Assembly: GCA_020853105.1 (NCBI GenBank)
Contig: JADYZM010000049.1
Coordinates: forward strand, 1-34,782
DNA length: 34,782 bases
Direction: 5' to 3'
From: Flavobacteriales bacterium
Lineage (GTDB): Bacteria; Bacteroidota; Bacteroidia; Flavobacteriales_E; Vicingaceae
Numbering within the stretch: the stretch's first letter is position 1; each line of letters starts with the position of its first letter. The position numbers and the translations under genes are program-made. Under the pieces are notes generated by a model. It was not told the origin of the DNA, did no database searches, and was given only the letters and a program-made list of their open reading frames with translations. Positions 8,326 to 17,688 of this stretch are shown here, piece after piece.

Positions 8326-10188
8326 ATGTTAAATACTTACGACGTAATAGTTGTTGGAGCGGGTCATGCCGGATGTGAAGCTGCCGCTGCTGCTGCAAAT
8401 TTAGGCTCAAACACGCTTTTAATAACCATGAACATGAATGCTATTGCACAAATGTCGTGTAATCCTGCTATGGGTGGTGTGGCAAAGGGACAAATTGTGC
8501 GAGAGATTGATGCTTTAGGCGGATATTCCGGAATTGTGAGCGATGAAAGTGCAATACAGTTCAAAATGTTAAACCGTTCTAAAGGACCAGCGATGTGGAG
8601 CACAAGAACACAAAATGATAGAATGTTATTCTCTCATATATGGAGAATAAAGCTTGAAAAAACCAAAAATTTAGATTTTTGGCAAGACATGGTAACAGAG
8701 CTCATCATACAAAAAAATAAATGTTTGGGAGTTAAAACACAGATGGGAATAGAGTTTTATTCAAAATCTGTTATATTAACAAATGGAACATTTTTAAATG
8801 GGAAAATTCATATAGGAGAACAAAACTTCAATGGTGGCAGAATGGGAGACAAACATTCGTCTGGTATAACAGAACAATTATGTTCTTATGGGTTAGAATC
8901 TGGCAGAATGAAAACCGGTACTCCACCAAGGGTAGATGGTAGAACATTGGATTATTCAAAAATGGAAGTCCAAAATGGTGATGAAACTCCTTCAAAATTC
9001 TCATTTTCAAATACAAAGCCGCTTGCAAAACAAAAATGTTGTTATATTACATACACCAATGAAGATGTTCATGAAATATTAAAAACAGGATTTGAACAAT
9101 CGCCAATGTATTCCGGAAGAATTCAAGGATTAGGACCAAGATATTGCCCTTCTATTGAAGATAAAATAGTTCGATTTTCGCAAAGAGACAGGCATCAATT
9201 ATTCATAGAACCTGAGGGTTGGGACACGGTTGAAATATATGTGAACGGCTTTTCTACTTCTTTACCAAAAGATGTTCAATATAATGCTATGAGACTAATA
9301 CCTGGCTTTGAAAATGCAAAAATGTTTAGACCCGGTTATGCAATTGAATATGATTTTTTTCAACCTACCCAATTAAACAATACTTTAGAAACCAAAGCAA
9401 TTGAAAATTTGTACTTTGCTGGTCAAATAAACGGCACAACAGGATATGAGGAAGCAGCAGGACAAGGATTAATGGCGGGTATTAATGCTCACCAAAAAAA
9501 CAATGAAAAAATACCTTTCATTTTAAAAAGAGACCAAGCTTATATTGGTGTTTTAATAGATGATCTGATTACCAAAGGAACTACAGAGCCTTATCGTATG
9601 TTTACTTCACGTGCCGAATATCGAATATTATTACGCCAAGATAATGCTGATATCAGATTAACTCCTTTATCTTACAATATTGGTTTGGCAAACGATGATA
9701 TGATAAAAAAAGTTGAAGAAAAAGAATTGTCGGTTGAAAAAATTATATCTGCTTTCGAAAACATTAGCCTTAATCCTGAAGAAGTAAACGGTTATTTAGA
9801 AGAACAAAATTCTTCTCAAATCAAACAAAAAGTAAAAGCAGCAACAGTTGTAACTAGACCAAACATTTCTATTCAAGAAATTTACAAAAGGAGTAAAAAA
9901 ATATCTGAAACAATAGAAATGTTTTCTACAGAAATTATGGAATCCGCTGAAATTTTAATGAAATACGAAGGCTATATTGTAAGAGAAAAAGAGGTGGCAG
10001 ATAAAATGCAGCGACTAGAAAACATTAAGATTTATGATAATTTAGATTACAAAAAATTATCTTCTTTATCTGCTGAAGCGGTTGAGAAATTAACCAAAAT
10101 TAAGCCCACAACAATTGGACAAGCTTCCCGAATAAGTGGTATTTCTGCTTCTGATATTTCAGTTCTCATAATTCACATGGGACGTTAA
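8326..10188 (+). CDS. mnmG: tRNA uridine-5-carboxymethylaminomethyl modification enzyme MnmG (GidA)
   Basis: This 620-residue FAD enzyme, with MnmE, installs the (carboxymethyl)aminomethyl group on wobble U34 of tRNAs. The N-terminal dinucleotide fold is VVGAGHAGCEAAAAAANLG (residues 9-27). The family signatures GLGPRYCPSIEDKI and AGQINGTTGYEEAAGQGL are present, as is the C-terminal domain that contacts MnmE and tRNA. Length is normal. The ATG at 8326 places MLNTYDVIVVGAG directly at the start. The gene is bracketed by parS sites; in many bacteria gidA sits near the origin with parAB. No mnmE or rsmG is in view. Confidence 0.97.
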   Translation: MLNTYDVIVVGAGHAGCEAAAAAANLGSNTLLITMNMNAIAQMSCNPAMGGVAKGQIVREIDALGGYSGIVSDESAIQFKMLNRSKGPAMWSTRTQNDRMLFSHIWRIKLEKTKNLDFWQDMVTELIIQKNKCLGVKTQMGIEFYSKSVILTNGTFLNGKIHIGEQNFNGGRMGDKHSSGITEQLCSYGLESGRMKTGTPPRVDGRTLDYSKMEVQNGDETPSKFSFSNTKPLAKQKCCYITYTNEDVHEILKTGFEQSPMYSGRIQGLGPRYCPSIEDKIVRFSQRDRHQLFIEPEGWDTVEIYVNGFSTSLPKDVQYNAMRLIPGFENAKMFRPGYAIEYDFFQPTQLNNTLETKAIENLYFAGQINGTTGYEEAAGQGLMAGINAHQKNNEKIPFILKRDQAYIGVLIDDLITKGTTEPYRMFTSRAEYRILLRQDNADIRLTPLSYNIGLANDDMIKKVEEKELSVEKIISAFENISLNPEEVNGYLEEQNSSQIKQKVKAATVVTRPNISIQEIYKRSKKISETIEMFSTEIMESAEILMKYEGYIVREKEVADKMQRLENIKIYDNLDYKKLSSLSAEAVEKLTKIKPTTIGQASRISGISASDISVLIIHMGR

Positions 10189-10208
10189 TTGTTTCACGTG
10201 AAACAATT
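10187..10208. other. parS site 2 inside a perfect 22-bp palindrome, possibly also the mnmG terminator
   Basis: The 16-base parS core TGTTTCACGTGAAACA occupies 10190-10205 and is extended on both sides to a perfect 22-base palindrome beginning AATTG and ending CAATT. It starts at the mnmG stop codon's last base plus one turn of sequence (the stop ends at 10188). Seven bases beyond the palindrome there is a run of T (CTGTTTTTTTG), so the same hairpin could end mnmG transcription. The parS identity is direct; the terminator role is inference. Confidence 0.92.
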
Positions 10209-10398
10209 GTATCTGTTTTTTTGTAAGATATTGATTGTCATTCGATTGATAATTAGGCAGGGTTTAATAAAATTTAAGAAACCTTAAACGAAACGTTATA
10301 AGGCACTTATTTTTGTCTTCCCATGTTAATAGATGGAATTCGCGAGAAACCTTCTTAAAATCAAAATTAAAGGCATGATTCTGAATGCTGCACAATCA

Positions 10399-11826
10399 TT
10401 AGCTTTGAGACAATCCACTTGCAGTTATAGTAGATTTTTCTTGATAATCTTCGTAATCGGTATTAATTTCCCATAGATTATGATTGGTACCTTTAGCAAT
10501 ATTTTCGGCAGCCAAATAGCCCATTAAAATAGAATGGTCTTGATTGTTGTATTTAAAAGCCCCATACCTTCCGATAACACTTAAGTTCTTGACCTTAGAT
10601 AAATAATCTTCTACCGGTTTTAATCTTTCTTTATATCCTCTAGAATACACAGGATAACAATTGCTAATTCTGTGAACATGACCCGCAGAAATATTTTCAT
10701 TATTGACCAATCCTGTTTTCCTTATTTCTATTTTGGCTCTTTCAATCAAAATATTATCAGATTCAGTCCATAAAGAGTCGTTATCATAGCACCAATATTC
10801 GAGAACAACAATTGTTTCTTTTTGGTTATTATTTATTTCTGTAACCCAATTGCTGAAGTTGGTTATTCTTCCGGTTTCTACATCTGTCGAATGAATATAA
10901 AGCCAATTGTCTGGGAATAAATTCTGTCCTTCGATTTTTAAATATACCAATACAGTATTTCTAAATTTTAGGGTGTCAACTAATTTAACTATTTCAGTAG
11001 GTGTATCGGGTAAACGAGAAACCATTTGGGTAAATGGCATGGAAGATATAACATGATCATATTCTTTAGTATCACCATTTTCTAATTCAACACCAGTAAC
11101 AATACCATTTTCTGCAACAACTCTATTTATCTTTGTTGAAAGAAAAACGGAATTCTGATTATCAAGCACATATTTAGCCATTCTCTCATAAACCATACCC
11201 GTTCCCTCGATAGGATAGGCAAATTGATCAACCAAAGTTTTGTGTTTATTGTTTTTATTTCCTTTGAAGGCGCCTATAACAGCTTCCCAAAGAGATAATT
11301 TCTTAATGCGTTGTGCAGCAAAGTCAGCATCAAGCTCCTTGCATGAAATTCCCCAAAGTTTTTCAGAATAGGTTTTAAAAAAAATAGAGAATAGTTTATG
11401 TCCAAAACGATTAGTAACCCAGTTTTCGAATGTACCATCGAGTTTTGTAGGACTTATTTTTTCTTTCGCAAAAGATAGTAGACATAATGTAGCTGTTCCG
11501 ATACCGAGCTTAAAAAGTGCATCAAAAGGTTTTAGTGGATAATAATAGAACTTATTTTTATAATAAATTCGAGTTAAACGGTCAACCATTTTATAATCTT
11601 TTCCAACAACTTCGAGCCATAATTTATTAATGCGAGTATCATTACTAAAGAAACGGTGTGGTCCTAAATCAATTTTTTGGTTCCATAAATCAATGGTTTT
11701 TGCCATTCCACCGACTTGTGAAGATGCTTCATATAAATCAACTTTAAAGCCAAATTTTGTTAATTGATAGGCAGCAGTAACGCCTGCAGGACCAGCTCCA
11801 ATAATTGCAACTTTTTTAATACCCAT
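10399..11826 (-). CDS. FAD-dependent oxidoreductase, UDP-galactopyranose mutase / protoporphyrinogen-oxidase-like
   Basis: This is a 475-residue flavoprotein. The N-terminus KVAIIGAGPAGVTAAYQL is the FAD-binding Rossmann motif (GAGPAG, residues 10-15), followed by VDLYEASSQVGGMAKTI and DLGPHRFFSND, features of the amine oxidase / UDP-galactopyranose mutase superfamily. A C-terminal FAD contact lies in IGRYGAFKYNNQDHSI. Such proteins in surface-polysaccharide loci often act on nucleotide sugars or lipid-linked precursors, and here glycosyltransferase-like membrane proteins follow. It is larger than classical Glf (about 370-390 residues), so the mutase reaction should not be assumed. It is transcribed alone, with a good promoter at 11843-11873, and convergent with mnmG. 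Confidence 0.8.
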   Translation of the reverse strand: MGIKKVAIIGAGPAGVTAAYQLTKFGFKVDLYEASSQVGGMAKTIDLWNQKIDLGPHRFFSNDTRINKLWLEVVGKDYKMVDRLTRIYYKNKFYYYPLKPFDALFKLGIGTATLCLLSFAKEKISPTKLDGTFENWVTNRFGHKLFSIFFKTYSEKLWGISCKELDADFAAQRIKKLSLWEAVIGAFKGNKNNKHKTLVDQFAYPIEGTGMVYERMAKYVLDNQNSVFLSTKINRVVAENGIVTGVELENGDTKEYDHVISSMPFTQMVSRLPDTPTEIVKLVDTLKFRNTVLVYLKIEGQNLFPDNWLYIHSTDVETGRITNFSNWVTEINNNQKETIVVLEYWCYDNDSLWTESDNILIERAKIEIRKTGLVNNENISAGHVHRISNCYPVYSRGYKERLKPVEDYLSKVKNLSVIGRYGAFKYNNQDHSILMGYLAAENIAKGTNHNLWEINTDYEDYQEKSTITASGLSQS

Positions 11827-11842
11827 GGAAAAATTAAAGGTT

Positions 11843-11873
11843 CAAAAGTAAAAAAATTAGAAGTATCATCAAA
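11843..11873 (-). promoter_or_regulatory. Promoter of the flavoprotein gene (TTTG-N19-TACTTTTG)
   Basis: On the minus strand TTTG (11873-11870) is followed after 19 bases by TACTTTTG (11850-11843). Both elements match the Bacteroidota sigma-A consensus exactly with ideal spacing. The -7 element ends 16 bases before the ATG at 11826, leaving a leader of about ten bases. Confidence 0.75.
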
Positions 11874-11895
11874 AAAAATTAATCTTGTATAAGAT

Positions 11896-12312
11896 ATGAA
11901 AAAATTTATTTTAAATACGCTACTCATTACTTCTGTACTTATATCGTGTAAAAATGAAGATGAGAACACCGAGAGAATTAATGAGAAAATCAAAGAAGAA
12001 ATCTCTTTAAGGGAAATTAAATCAAAAGAATACTTCATCGAAATAATCAAAAAAGATTCTATTTGGATGGAATCTATCAATCAAAAAGCAAAAGAGAGAA
12101 ATATTTCAGTTGATGAAATGCTGACTATTGATGCTGAATATATGGTTGCAAGAGATGCTGAGATTGTAAAGATAGAAAACGATATTATTAGAGATACCGT
12201 TTGGTTGGATTTAGTAAAGAAAAAAGCTGAAAAACAAGGTTTGAAACTGGACGAAATGCTCACTAATGATGCTACATTTATGTATGAAGAAAAACTAAAA
12301 AACGAACAATAA
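11896..12312 (+). CDS. Small lipoprotein made of two copies of a W...KA...DA motif
   Basis: This 138-residue protein has a signal peptide ending in a lipobox, LISC with the acylated Cys at 18, so it should sit in the envelope. The mature part is helical and charged and is largely two copies of one unit spaced exactly 46 residues apart: W57 with KA at 64-65, DEMLT at 73-77 and DA at 79-80, then W103 with KA at 110-111, DEMLT at 119-123 and DA at 125-126. The same unit occurs in the GH16-like lipoprotein of the neighbouring operon. It lies between two minus-strand genes; its TAA directly abuts the stop of the next, convergent gene. I do not recognise a named family. The -7-like TAATCTTG at 11880-11887 may drive it. 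Confidence 0.75.
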   Translation: MKKFILNTLLITSVLISCKNEDENTERINEKIKEEISLREIKSKEYFIEIIKKDSIWMESINQKAKERNISVDEMLTIDAEYMVARDAEIVKIENDIIRDTVWLDLVKKKAEKQGLKLDEMLTNDATFMYEEKLKNEQ

Positions 12313-13914
12313 TTATTTGCTTATCTTCAGTAAGGTACTTTGTGGGCTTTGATAAACAATGTCCATTTTGACTAAAATCTCCTTCAAACAATTATCAGAA
12401 GTAGAATTAATATCCCCCAAAACAAAGATATAATCGATTTCTTTCTTAGAATTATTCGTATTGGATTTCCACCAAAGACATGGAATTTCTCCAGCCGACT
12501 TACCATTTATCATATAGTTTGGTATAGATGAATTGTTCCATACCAAAGGAAAATATTCTTTTGAACATTCATAGTTTTCAAGAATAATTAATGGATTATC
12601 AGCACCTAAATAATTTGAGAAATGTCCTTTTAACCAGTGCCCCGATACATCAATTGGCAACACAACACTATATGCAGGAATTTTTTTACTTATTTCATAA
12701 CATTCTTGGGCATGAAAATCTAATTCTTTAATTACAGTTGAATAATAGTTATTAAGTTTTTGGTGCATATAAAGTACTACAAAAATGGATAGAACACTCA
12801 TCCACTTGGATATTTCAAAAGTAGATGCCCAAGCAACAAGTAAAATAAATAATAACAGCCCAACTCTAACTTTAAAAAACCCACCTGAATCACCATCATC
12901 AGCTAAATCTAAAAAGAAATACATTAAGAGCAATACAAAAACAACAACAAACCAAAATATTTTTGAAACAAAAAATTGTTTTAAAAGTTGTTTGTTTTTG
13001 GCTGTAATAGGTAAAAAATTATTAATTTCTATATAACATCCGATAAAAATAAGGATAGCAATTGCATAGAAAATCTTGGTTGTGTAAGCCTCTTCAAGTG
13101 GTGGATTATAGGCAATGATGGGTTTAACGTTTTTTATCCATGCAACTAACTCTGTTACAAGCACTTGATTTTCATTTTGAAATGAATTTCTGGATAAAAT
13201 ATAAATAAGAAAAAGTGTAAGTGGAATTATTGAAGCCAAAATTAGTTTTAACGTTAATTTTAAAAACCGAATGATACACTTTTTAATCTCATCAGGTTTT
13301 TCAATGTATTCAGAAAGAAAATAAATGACAGTATGAATTGCTATAGTCATCAAAAGAATAGCAAATAAAAAGATGTGTGAAAAATAGGTAATTGAAATTA
13401 GAACAAAAAGAATCAACACTTCTTTGCGTTGCAAGTTCGTTTTATAAACTTTAAGCCAATAAGTTGTTGTTATAAGGAATAGAATTATCCCAAAAGAGAA
13501 GTTATAAAATCCAAATAAAAATAAAGATGAATAAGTAAAAGGGAAAATAAAAAAGCTATAAAGAATATTGCTAGGAGAAATTACCCGAATTAATTCTCTA
13601 AATGCAATAGGTAGCCCAATAAAATATATTAGTATAAGAATTTTTTCTGCAAGATATGATGGGAGAAAAAATTTAAGAACAACCAATATAAAATGCCCAA
13701 TCCAATTTGGGACAAGTTCAGAATTAAACTTAAAAGCTTCACATAAAGGGCTTGACCCGTTTAAAAGTAATTCTTTAATAATTGTAGCATTATTCAAATG
13801 TGCTGCACCGTCCATTGTGGGGAAAAACTTTCCTGAAAATATCGGTATTAGATTAAGAAACAAAACCGAAAAGAAAATGAACGGTTCAATTTTATTGAAG
13901 GTAAATTTTTTCAT
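12313..13914 (-). CDS. Polytopic membrane protein, GT-C glycosyltransferase-like
   Basis: This 533-residue protein has roughly ten to twelve hydrophobic segments over residues 1-400 and a soluble C-terminal domain of about 130 residues. An acidic loop after the first segment (PTMDGAAHLNNA) resembles the catalytic Asp loop of GT-C transferases that use polyprenyl-phosphate sugars. It is the last of four minus-strand genes running from 18225 with gaps of 15, 15 and 6 bases, so it is probably the operon's distal gene. Its role is likely sugar transfer on the periplasmic face of the inner membrane, but this rests on topology and context only. No close family is recognised. Confidence 0.6.
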   Translation of the reverse strand: MKKFTFNKIEPFIFFSVLFLNLIPIFSGKFFPTMDGAAHLNNATIIKELLLNGSSPLCEAFKFNSELVPNWIGHFILVVLKFFLPSYLAEKILILIYFIGLPIAFRELIRVISPSNILYSFFIFPFTYSSLFLFGFYNFSFGIILFLITTTYWLKVYKTNLQRKEVLILFVLISITYFSHIFLFAILLMTIAIHTVIYFLSEYIEKPDEIKKCIIRFLKLTLKLILASIIPLTLFLIYILSRNSFQNENQVLVTELVAWIKNVKPIIAYNPPLEEAYTTKIFYAIAILIFIGCYIEINNFLPITAKNKQLLKQFFVSKIFWFVVVFVLLLMYFFLDLADDGDSGGFFKVRVGLLLFILLVAWASTFEISKWMSVLSIFVVLYMHQKLNNYYSTVIKELDFHAQECYEISKKIPAYSVVLPIDVSGHWLKGHFSNYLGADNPLIILENYECSKEYFPLVWNNSSIPNYMINGKSAGEIPCLWWKSNTNNSKKEIDYIFVLGDINSTSDNCLKEILVKMDIVYQSPQSTLLKISK

Positions 13915-13920
13915 ACTTTT

Positions 13921-15924
13921 TTATTCTATTTCAACCTCAAGCACTTCGCCCACAATTTCTTTTGCAGGAAATGGAATAAAATTCTGATTAAATGGAGCCT
14001 CTGGCCACCAATTTTCCAAGTGCCATTCTTGGGTTATTGTAAGTAACATTTGATTGTTAGGAATAGACGAAACTGAAGAGTTTATATAACCAATCTCAAT
14101 CATTTTATCTTTTTCAGGACCTATTCTCCAAATAATTTCATCAGGTCGCCATTCTATTTCATACCAATAATAGGGACTGTGAAATAATATATCGTTAAAC
14201 TCTCCATATTTTCCAGTAACAGCCTGATACCATGAATCCCAACGATGTAAAATATTTGTATTTCCGTTATGTTCAAGATTGAACACACCATGATTAAATT
14301 TTTCAGGGTCTTGACAAGCCAAATCCCAATTGGTATAAGTTACCATAACTTTATTTGAGTCAGTAATAGGGTCTTTTGGTTTTTTTGAAGCATCTCCCCC
14401 ATAAGAAGATAAAGGCCAATTGCGTGAGGCCTTAACAATTTCAATATCAATTTCTGAATATATATCATTAGGCACACGGGAAATATCTCCGTTACCCGGA
14501 TAAGATTTTGGAACATATCCGCCATTTTTATTACAAGTTCTCCGTTTATTCCATTCTCCGGGTTGATAAATTAGCCACACAGCATTGGTTAATCCATTCC
14601 ATAATAAATCTTTATTAAGCAAAGGGGGAAACTTAATTTTTGCACGATATTTACCATAAGTTAGTCCATGCCTAGTTATGATTCCAACATTTTCTTTTCT
14701 CCAATCGCCAATTTTGGTTGAAGGATTTTTTAATATTGCTTTGTTTGCATTAATGTCGATTTCAATCGTTTTGCATGGGCATTCTGTTACAGCAATCGGT
14801 GTCTTAATAAAGTCGTGTTTTTTATTTAAAGACTCTTGATAATCCTTTCTTGAGTATTCATTCCCGGCAACATCAGCAACAATAGGAACATTTGAAAAAG
14901 TGAAATCTGAAACATGGGAACTAACAAATTGCTCAAAGTGTGATTGATACAACTGTTTTTCAGAATAATTACATGATGAATTAAAATTTGAAGTATCTAT
15001 ATTATCGATATAAAAGTTTGATGAATTAACATAAATGCCGTTTTTAAAATCTGGTTTCGCACTTACCTTTAATATATTATTTGAATAGTATGTATATATT
15101 CCATCAATCCTATTTGTTTTAAAAAAACTAAACGGATTGATATATTTTCCGTTTGAATCGGTTTTAGTAATATTTACAATATATTCAGGCAGTAAATTAA
15201 TCGTAGCAGAATCCTGAGCAACAACCAAAAGAAATTTGTAATTCCCCACTCTTGGGTTACGTTTCCATCTGTTATTTGACTCCCCCTCATGTCTTCGTGA
15301 TTTTAAGATATAAATTGCATCTAATCTTAATTGTTTTTCAATTGAATATTTATTTTGTATTGCTTTATTTTTAACGTTTTCAAGCCATTCTGTACTCGAT
15401 GAAATTTCTAATACTACCTTGTCAATTTCTTGTTGAGATATTGGACCGACAGCAGTATCACCATAAAAAACTTTTTCGTTTCGCGGATTTCCAATAATTT
15501 TAAAAGATGAATTCACGGTATGGAATTTCTTGTCGCCAGGTATAGGTTCAGTTTCTTTAAACCCAAACTCAGCATTTTCCCAGGTTCCATAAAAATTTTC
15601 AGAATCAAACTCATGCCCTTCAGGGAATTTATACGATTCATTTTGATAGTAAATTTTGTAAAAAAATGAGCCTGGCTTATTTGCTGAATTTAAAAGTTTA
15701 AAAGAAAAATCAATACCCCCATTCTCTACCTGATTAATTGATGGTATTACAAAACCATTTTTGAATGCATTTTGGTAGTCTAAAGATATAGTCTTCAAAG
15801 TTCCTTTTTGTTTTAGGTTTGTAAATACTTCAAAGGAATCTACTTCAATCTTTTGAGGTGAATTACACCCATACAAAGCAATTAATAGTAGGCTAAATAT
15901 TGGAGATGTAATTTTAAATTTCAT
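13921..15924 (-). CDS. Lipoprotein with GH16-fold glycoside hydrolase domain
   Basis: This 667-residue lipoprotein has lipobox LYGC with Cys at 20. Residues about 400-665 look like a GH16 jelly roll: GLTYGKYRAKIKFPP is the usual opening strand, and SEIDIEI at 490-496 carries the catalytic E-x-D-x-E pattern (E491, D493, E495) found in lichenases and laminarinases. YEIEWRPDEIIWRIG and a final strand follow. Residues 173-206 contain one copy of the W...KA...DA unit (W180, KA 187-188, DA 202-203) seen twice in the small lipoprotein encoded nearby. The N-terminal 170 residues are unassigned. It probably cuts or remodels a beta-glucan or galactan-like polymer at the outer membrane; its place among glycosyltransferase-like genes suggests processing of a self-made polymer. 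The substrate is unknown. Confidence 0.78.
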   Translation of the reverse strand: MKFKITSPIFSLLLIALYGCNSPQKIEVDSFEVFTNLKQKGTLKTISLDYQNAFKNGFVIPSINQVENGGIDFSFKLLNSANKPGSFFYKIYYQNESYKFPEGHEFDSENFYGTWENAEFGFKETEPIPGDKKFHTVNSSFKIIGNPRNEKVFYGDTAVGPISQQEIDKVVLEISSSTEWLENVKNKAIQNKYSIEKQLRLDAIYILKSRRHEGESNNRWKRNPRVGNYKFLLVVAQDSATINLLPEYIVNITKTDSNGKYINPFSFFKTNRIDGIYTYYSNNILKVSAKPDFKNGIYVNSSNFYIDNIDTSNFNSSCNYSEKQLYQSHFEQFVSSHVSDFTFSNVPIVADVAGNEYSRKDYQESLNKKHDFIKTPIAVTECPCKTIEIDINANKAILKNPSTKIGDWRKENVGIITRHGLTYGKYRAKIKFPPLLNKDLLWNGLTNAVWLIYQPGEWNKRRTCNKNGGYVPKSYPGNGDISRVPNDIYSEIDIEIVKASRNWPLSSYGGDASKKPKDPITDSNKVMVTYTNWDLACQDPEKFNHGVFNLEHNGNTNILHRWDSWYQAVTGKYGEFNDILFHSPYYWYEIEWRPDEIIWRIGPEKDKMIEIGYINSSVSSIPNNQMLLTITQEWHLENWWPEAPFNQNFIPFPAKEIVGEVLEVEIE

Positions 15925-15939
15925 ATAGTTATTTTGAAA

Positions 15940-17673
15940 CTAACTTTTTAAAAAGCGAACCGATAGATTATTCAAATATAAAAATTTAGTATTTGTCTTA
16001 AATCCGATTTTATATTTTTTTACTGTTTGTGGGATATTTTCTTCTATTTGAAAATAAAAATTTGCTTCTCCTGAGCCAATTTCTTTATAAAATAGATGTT
16101 GTTCGATTCCAGTAAAAATAAATTGTCCCCTCCAGATGATGTTATTCTGAATGGAATCTTGAGCAACAAAGTACACCATGGATGTGTCATTTTTTGTGTC
16201 CAAATCGGCTTTTATGTGCACCCAATTAAAATTGCTTTTAATACTATCAGAATCAATAATTAATACATCAGTCCAACGATTAATATCAAAAATTCGATTT
16301 TCATTGTTTTGGTAGGTGTAAATAATATGGTCTTGATTAATTTTTTGGGGTTCTTTAATTAAAATTCCCCTGTATTTTTCGTGTGTTTTTAAAAACACTT
16401 TCCAGTAAGCTTCTTTTGTCATACTTTCCCAGTGCAAAATATATCGACTATACTGGTCTATTTGTATTTGAGTAATACTTGAAAATAGTATGATTAGAAT
16501 AACAATTATACTATTTCCTATATTTTGAAGTTGATGAAAAAAAATTGATGAAAAAATGGCAAAAACGGGTAGAATATCAATAAATGTTCGTTGTCCAAAA
16601 CTTGCGCCAAACCACCAACACCACCATGTAGAAAAAAAATACAAGAAACTGAAAAAAACAATGTATAGTATCGAGAGTTTAAAGAGTTTTTTTTGTTTCA
16701 ACAGTATGAAGGTTCCACCAATCAAAACAATGAGAAGGAAAGGTGAATATAAAAAGAGTCCTTTTTTATAGCTAAACAGTATGTTAAAAATTTCGGGTTG
16801 TAGGAAGTTGAATCGTTCTTCTCCATAAGATTTTACTAATAAATTTCCAGATTGTAAAAACCAAAAAACAGATTGAATAGATATCACACAAACAAATATC
16901 AATAGTGCGGCTATAACCCATTTGTATGATGATTTTATTAATTCAACGATTTGAAATAAAGCGTCATTAAGTGAATTGAAATAAAATGGAATTACTAGTA
17001 AAATTAATCCATTTACTGGTCTAATTAAGATAATTAATCCAAACAAAATCGCTGATGTTAGTAAGTGTTTTTTTTCAAATTCAAAAAAAGCTAGGTATGA
17101 AAAATAGAGAAACATACTTATAGCTGCAAATGAATAGATGTGTGAATAAGAGGGTTGAAAATAGATATAATAAATAATGGGAGTAGCAAAAACAATTGCT
17201 ATTTGAGTTAAAAATATTGCAATTGTATTTATTTGAAGTTTGGTTAAAAATTTTCGTAGAAAAAATAGCCCTAACCATAAATAAAAAAATGCAGCTATAA
17301 GTACTGCATACTGAAATGATAAAGAGTAGCCATCAATAGGTTTTTCATTAAAAAATTCATAGAAATATGCTCCGGCAAAAAAAGGAGAAATCAATACAGC
17401 TGTCCCAACATAATATTTGTTTATCTTTTTTTCTCCAATGATATTGTAGATTCCTGGATACGTGCTGTGATTGTAATATTCAGTTTTTAATGTATCAAGG
17501 TATTTCCACTCTAAGTCGTGATAGATAAAAAGTGCGGGCAAATAGTCATAGTATCCTTTCCCATCAGCACTTATTTCCGGTAATTCTTTTTGAAAATAGT
17601 TGGTACAAAAAAAGAAAGCAGATAACACAACCAGCAATTCATAAAATCCACATTTTTTAAGAAATTGCATCAT
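15940..17673 (-). CDS. Polytopic membrane protein, GT-C glycosyltransferase-like
   Basis: This 577-residue protein has about eleven to thirteen hydrophobic segments up to residue 425, then a soluble domain of about 150 residues. The first outside loop contains EISADGKGYYDYLPALF, an acidic segment placed like the donor-binding loop of GT-C enzymes; I recall similar DGxGYYxYLPA proteins in Bacteroidota. The C-terminal domain is beta-rich. It lies 15 bases from each neighbour in the minus-strand operon, between the jelly-roll lipoprotein and the GH16 lipoprotein. Assignment as a glycosyltransferase is inference from topology. Confidence 0.6.
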   Translation of the reverse strand: MMQFLKKCGFYELLVVLSAFFFCTNYFQKELPEISADGKGYYDYLPALFIYHDLEWKYLDTLKTEYYNHSTYPGIYNIIGEKKINKYYVGTAVLISPFFAGAYFYEFFNEKPIDGYSLSFQYAVLIAAFFYLWLGLFFLRKFLTKLQINTIAIFLTQIAIVFATPIIYYIYFQPSYSHIYSFAAISMFLYFSYLAFFEFEKKHLLTSAILFGLIILIRPVNGLILLVIPFYFNSLNDALFQIVELIKSSYKWVIAALLIFVCVISIQSVFWFLQSGNLLVKSYGEERFNFLQPEIFNILFSYKKGLFLYSPFLLIVLIGGTFILLKQKKLFKLSILYIVFFSFLYFFSTWWCWWFGASFGQRTFIDILPVFAIFSSIFFHQLQNIGNSIIVILIILFSSITQIQIDQYSRYILHWESMTKEAYWKVFLKTHEKYRGILIKEPQKINQDHIIYTYQNNENRIFDINRWTDVLIIDSDSIKSNFNWVHIKADLDTKNDTSMVYFVAQDSIQNNIIWRGQFIFTGIEQHLFYKEIGSGEANFYFQIEENIPQTVKKYKIGFKTNTKFLYLNNLSVRFLKS

Positions 17674-17688
17674 TGAATTTTGCTTAAA

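Noticed and set aside
9606..9621. A third CACGTG core inside mnmG resembling parS
   Set aside because: Only the central TTCACGTG matches; the outer bases differ at several parS positions, and the segment encodes the conserved MFTSRAEYR stretch of MnmG.
10375..10399. Possible terminator of the flavoprotein gene (ATGATT...AATCAT stem)
   Set aside because: The stem is only six A/T-rich pairs with a 13-base loop and no clean T-run, too weak to call.
10333..10476. A 47-codon plus-strand open frame starting MEFARNLLKI, preceded by a perfect -7 element TATTTTTG at 10308-10315
   Set aside because: Most of it is antisense to the end of the flavoprotein gene, it has no recognisable family, and the -33 element is missing. 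It could be a small gene but there is too little support.
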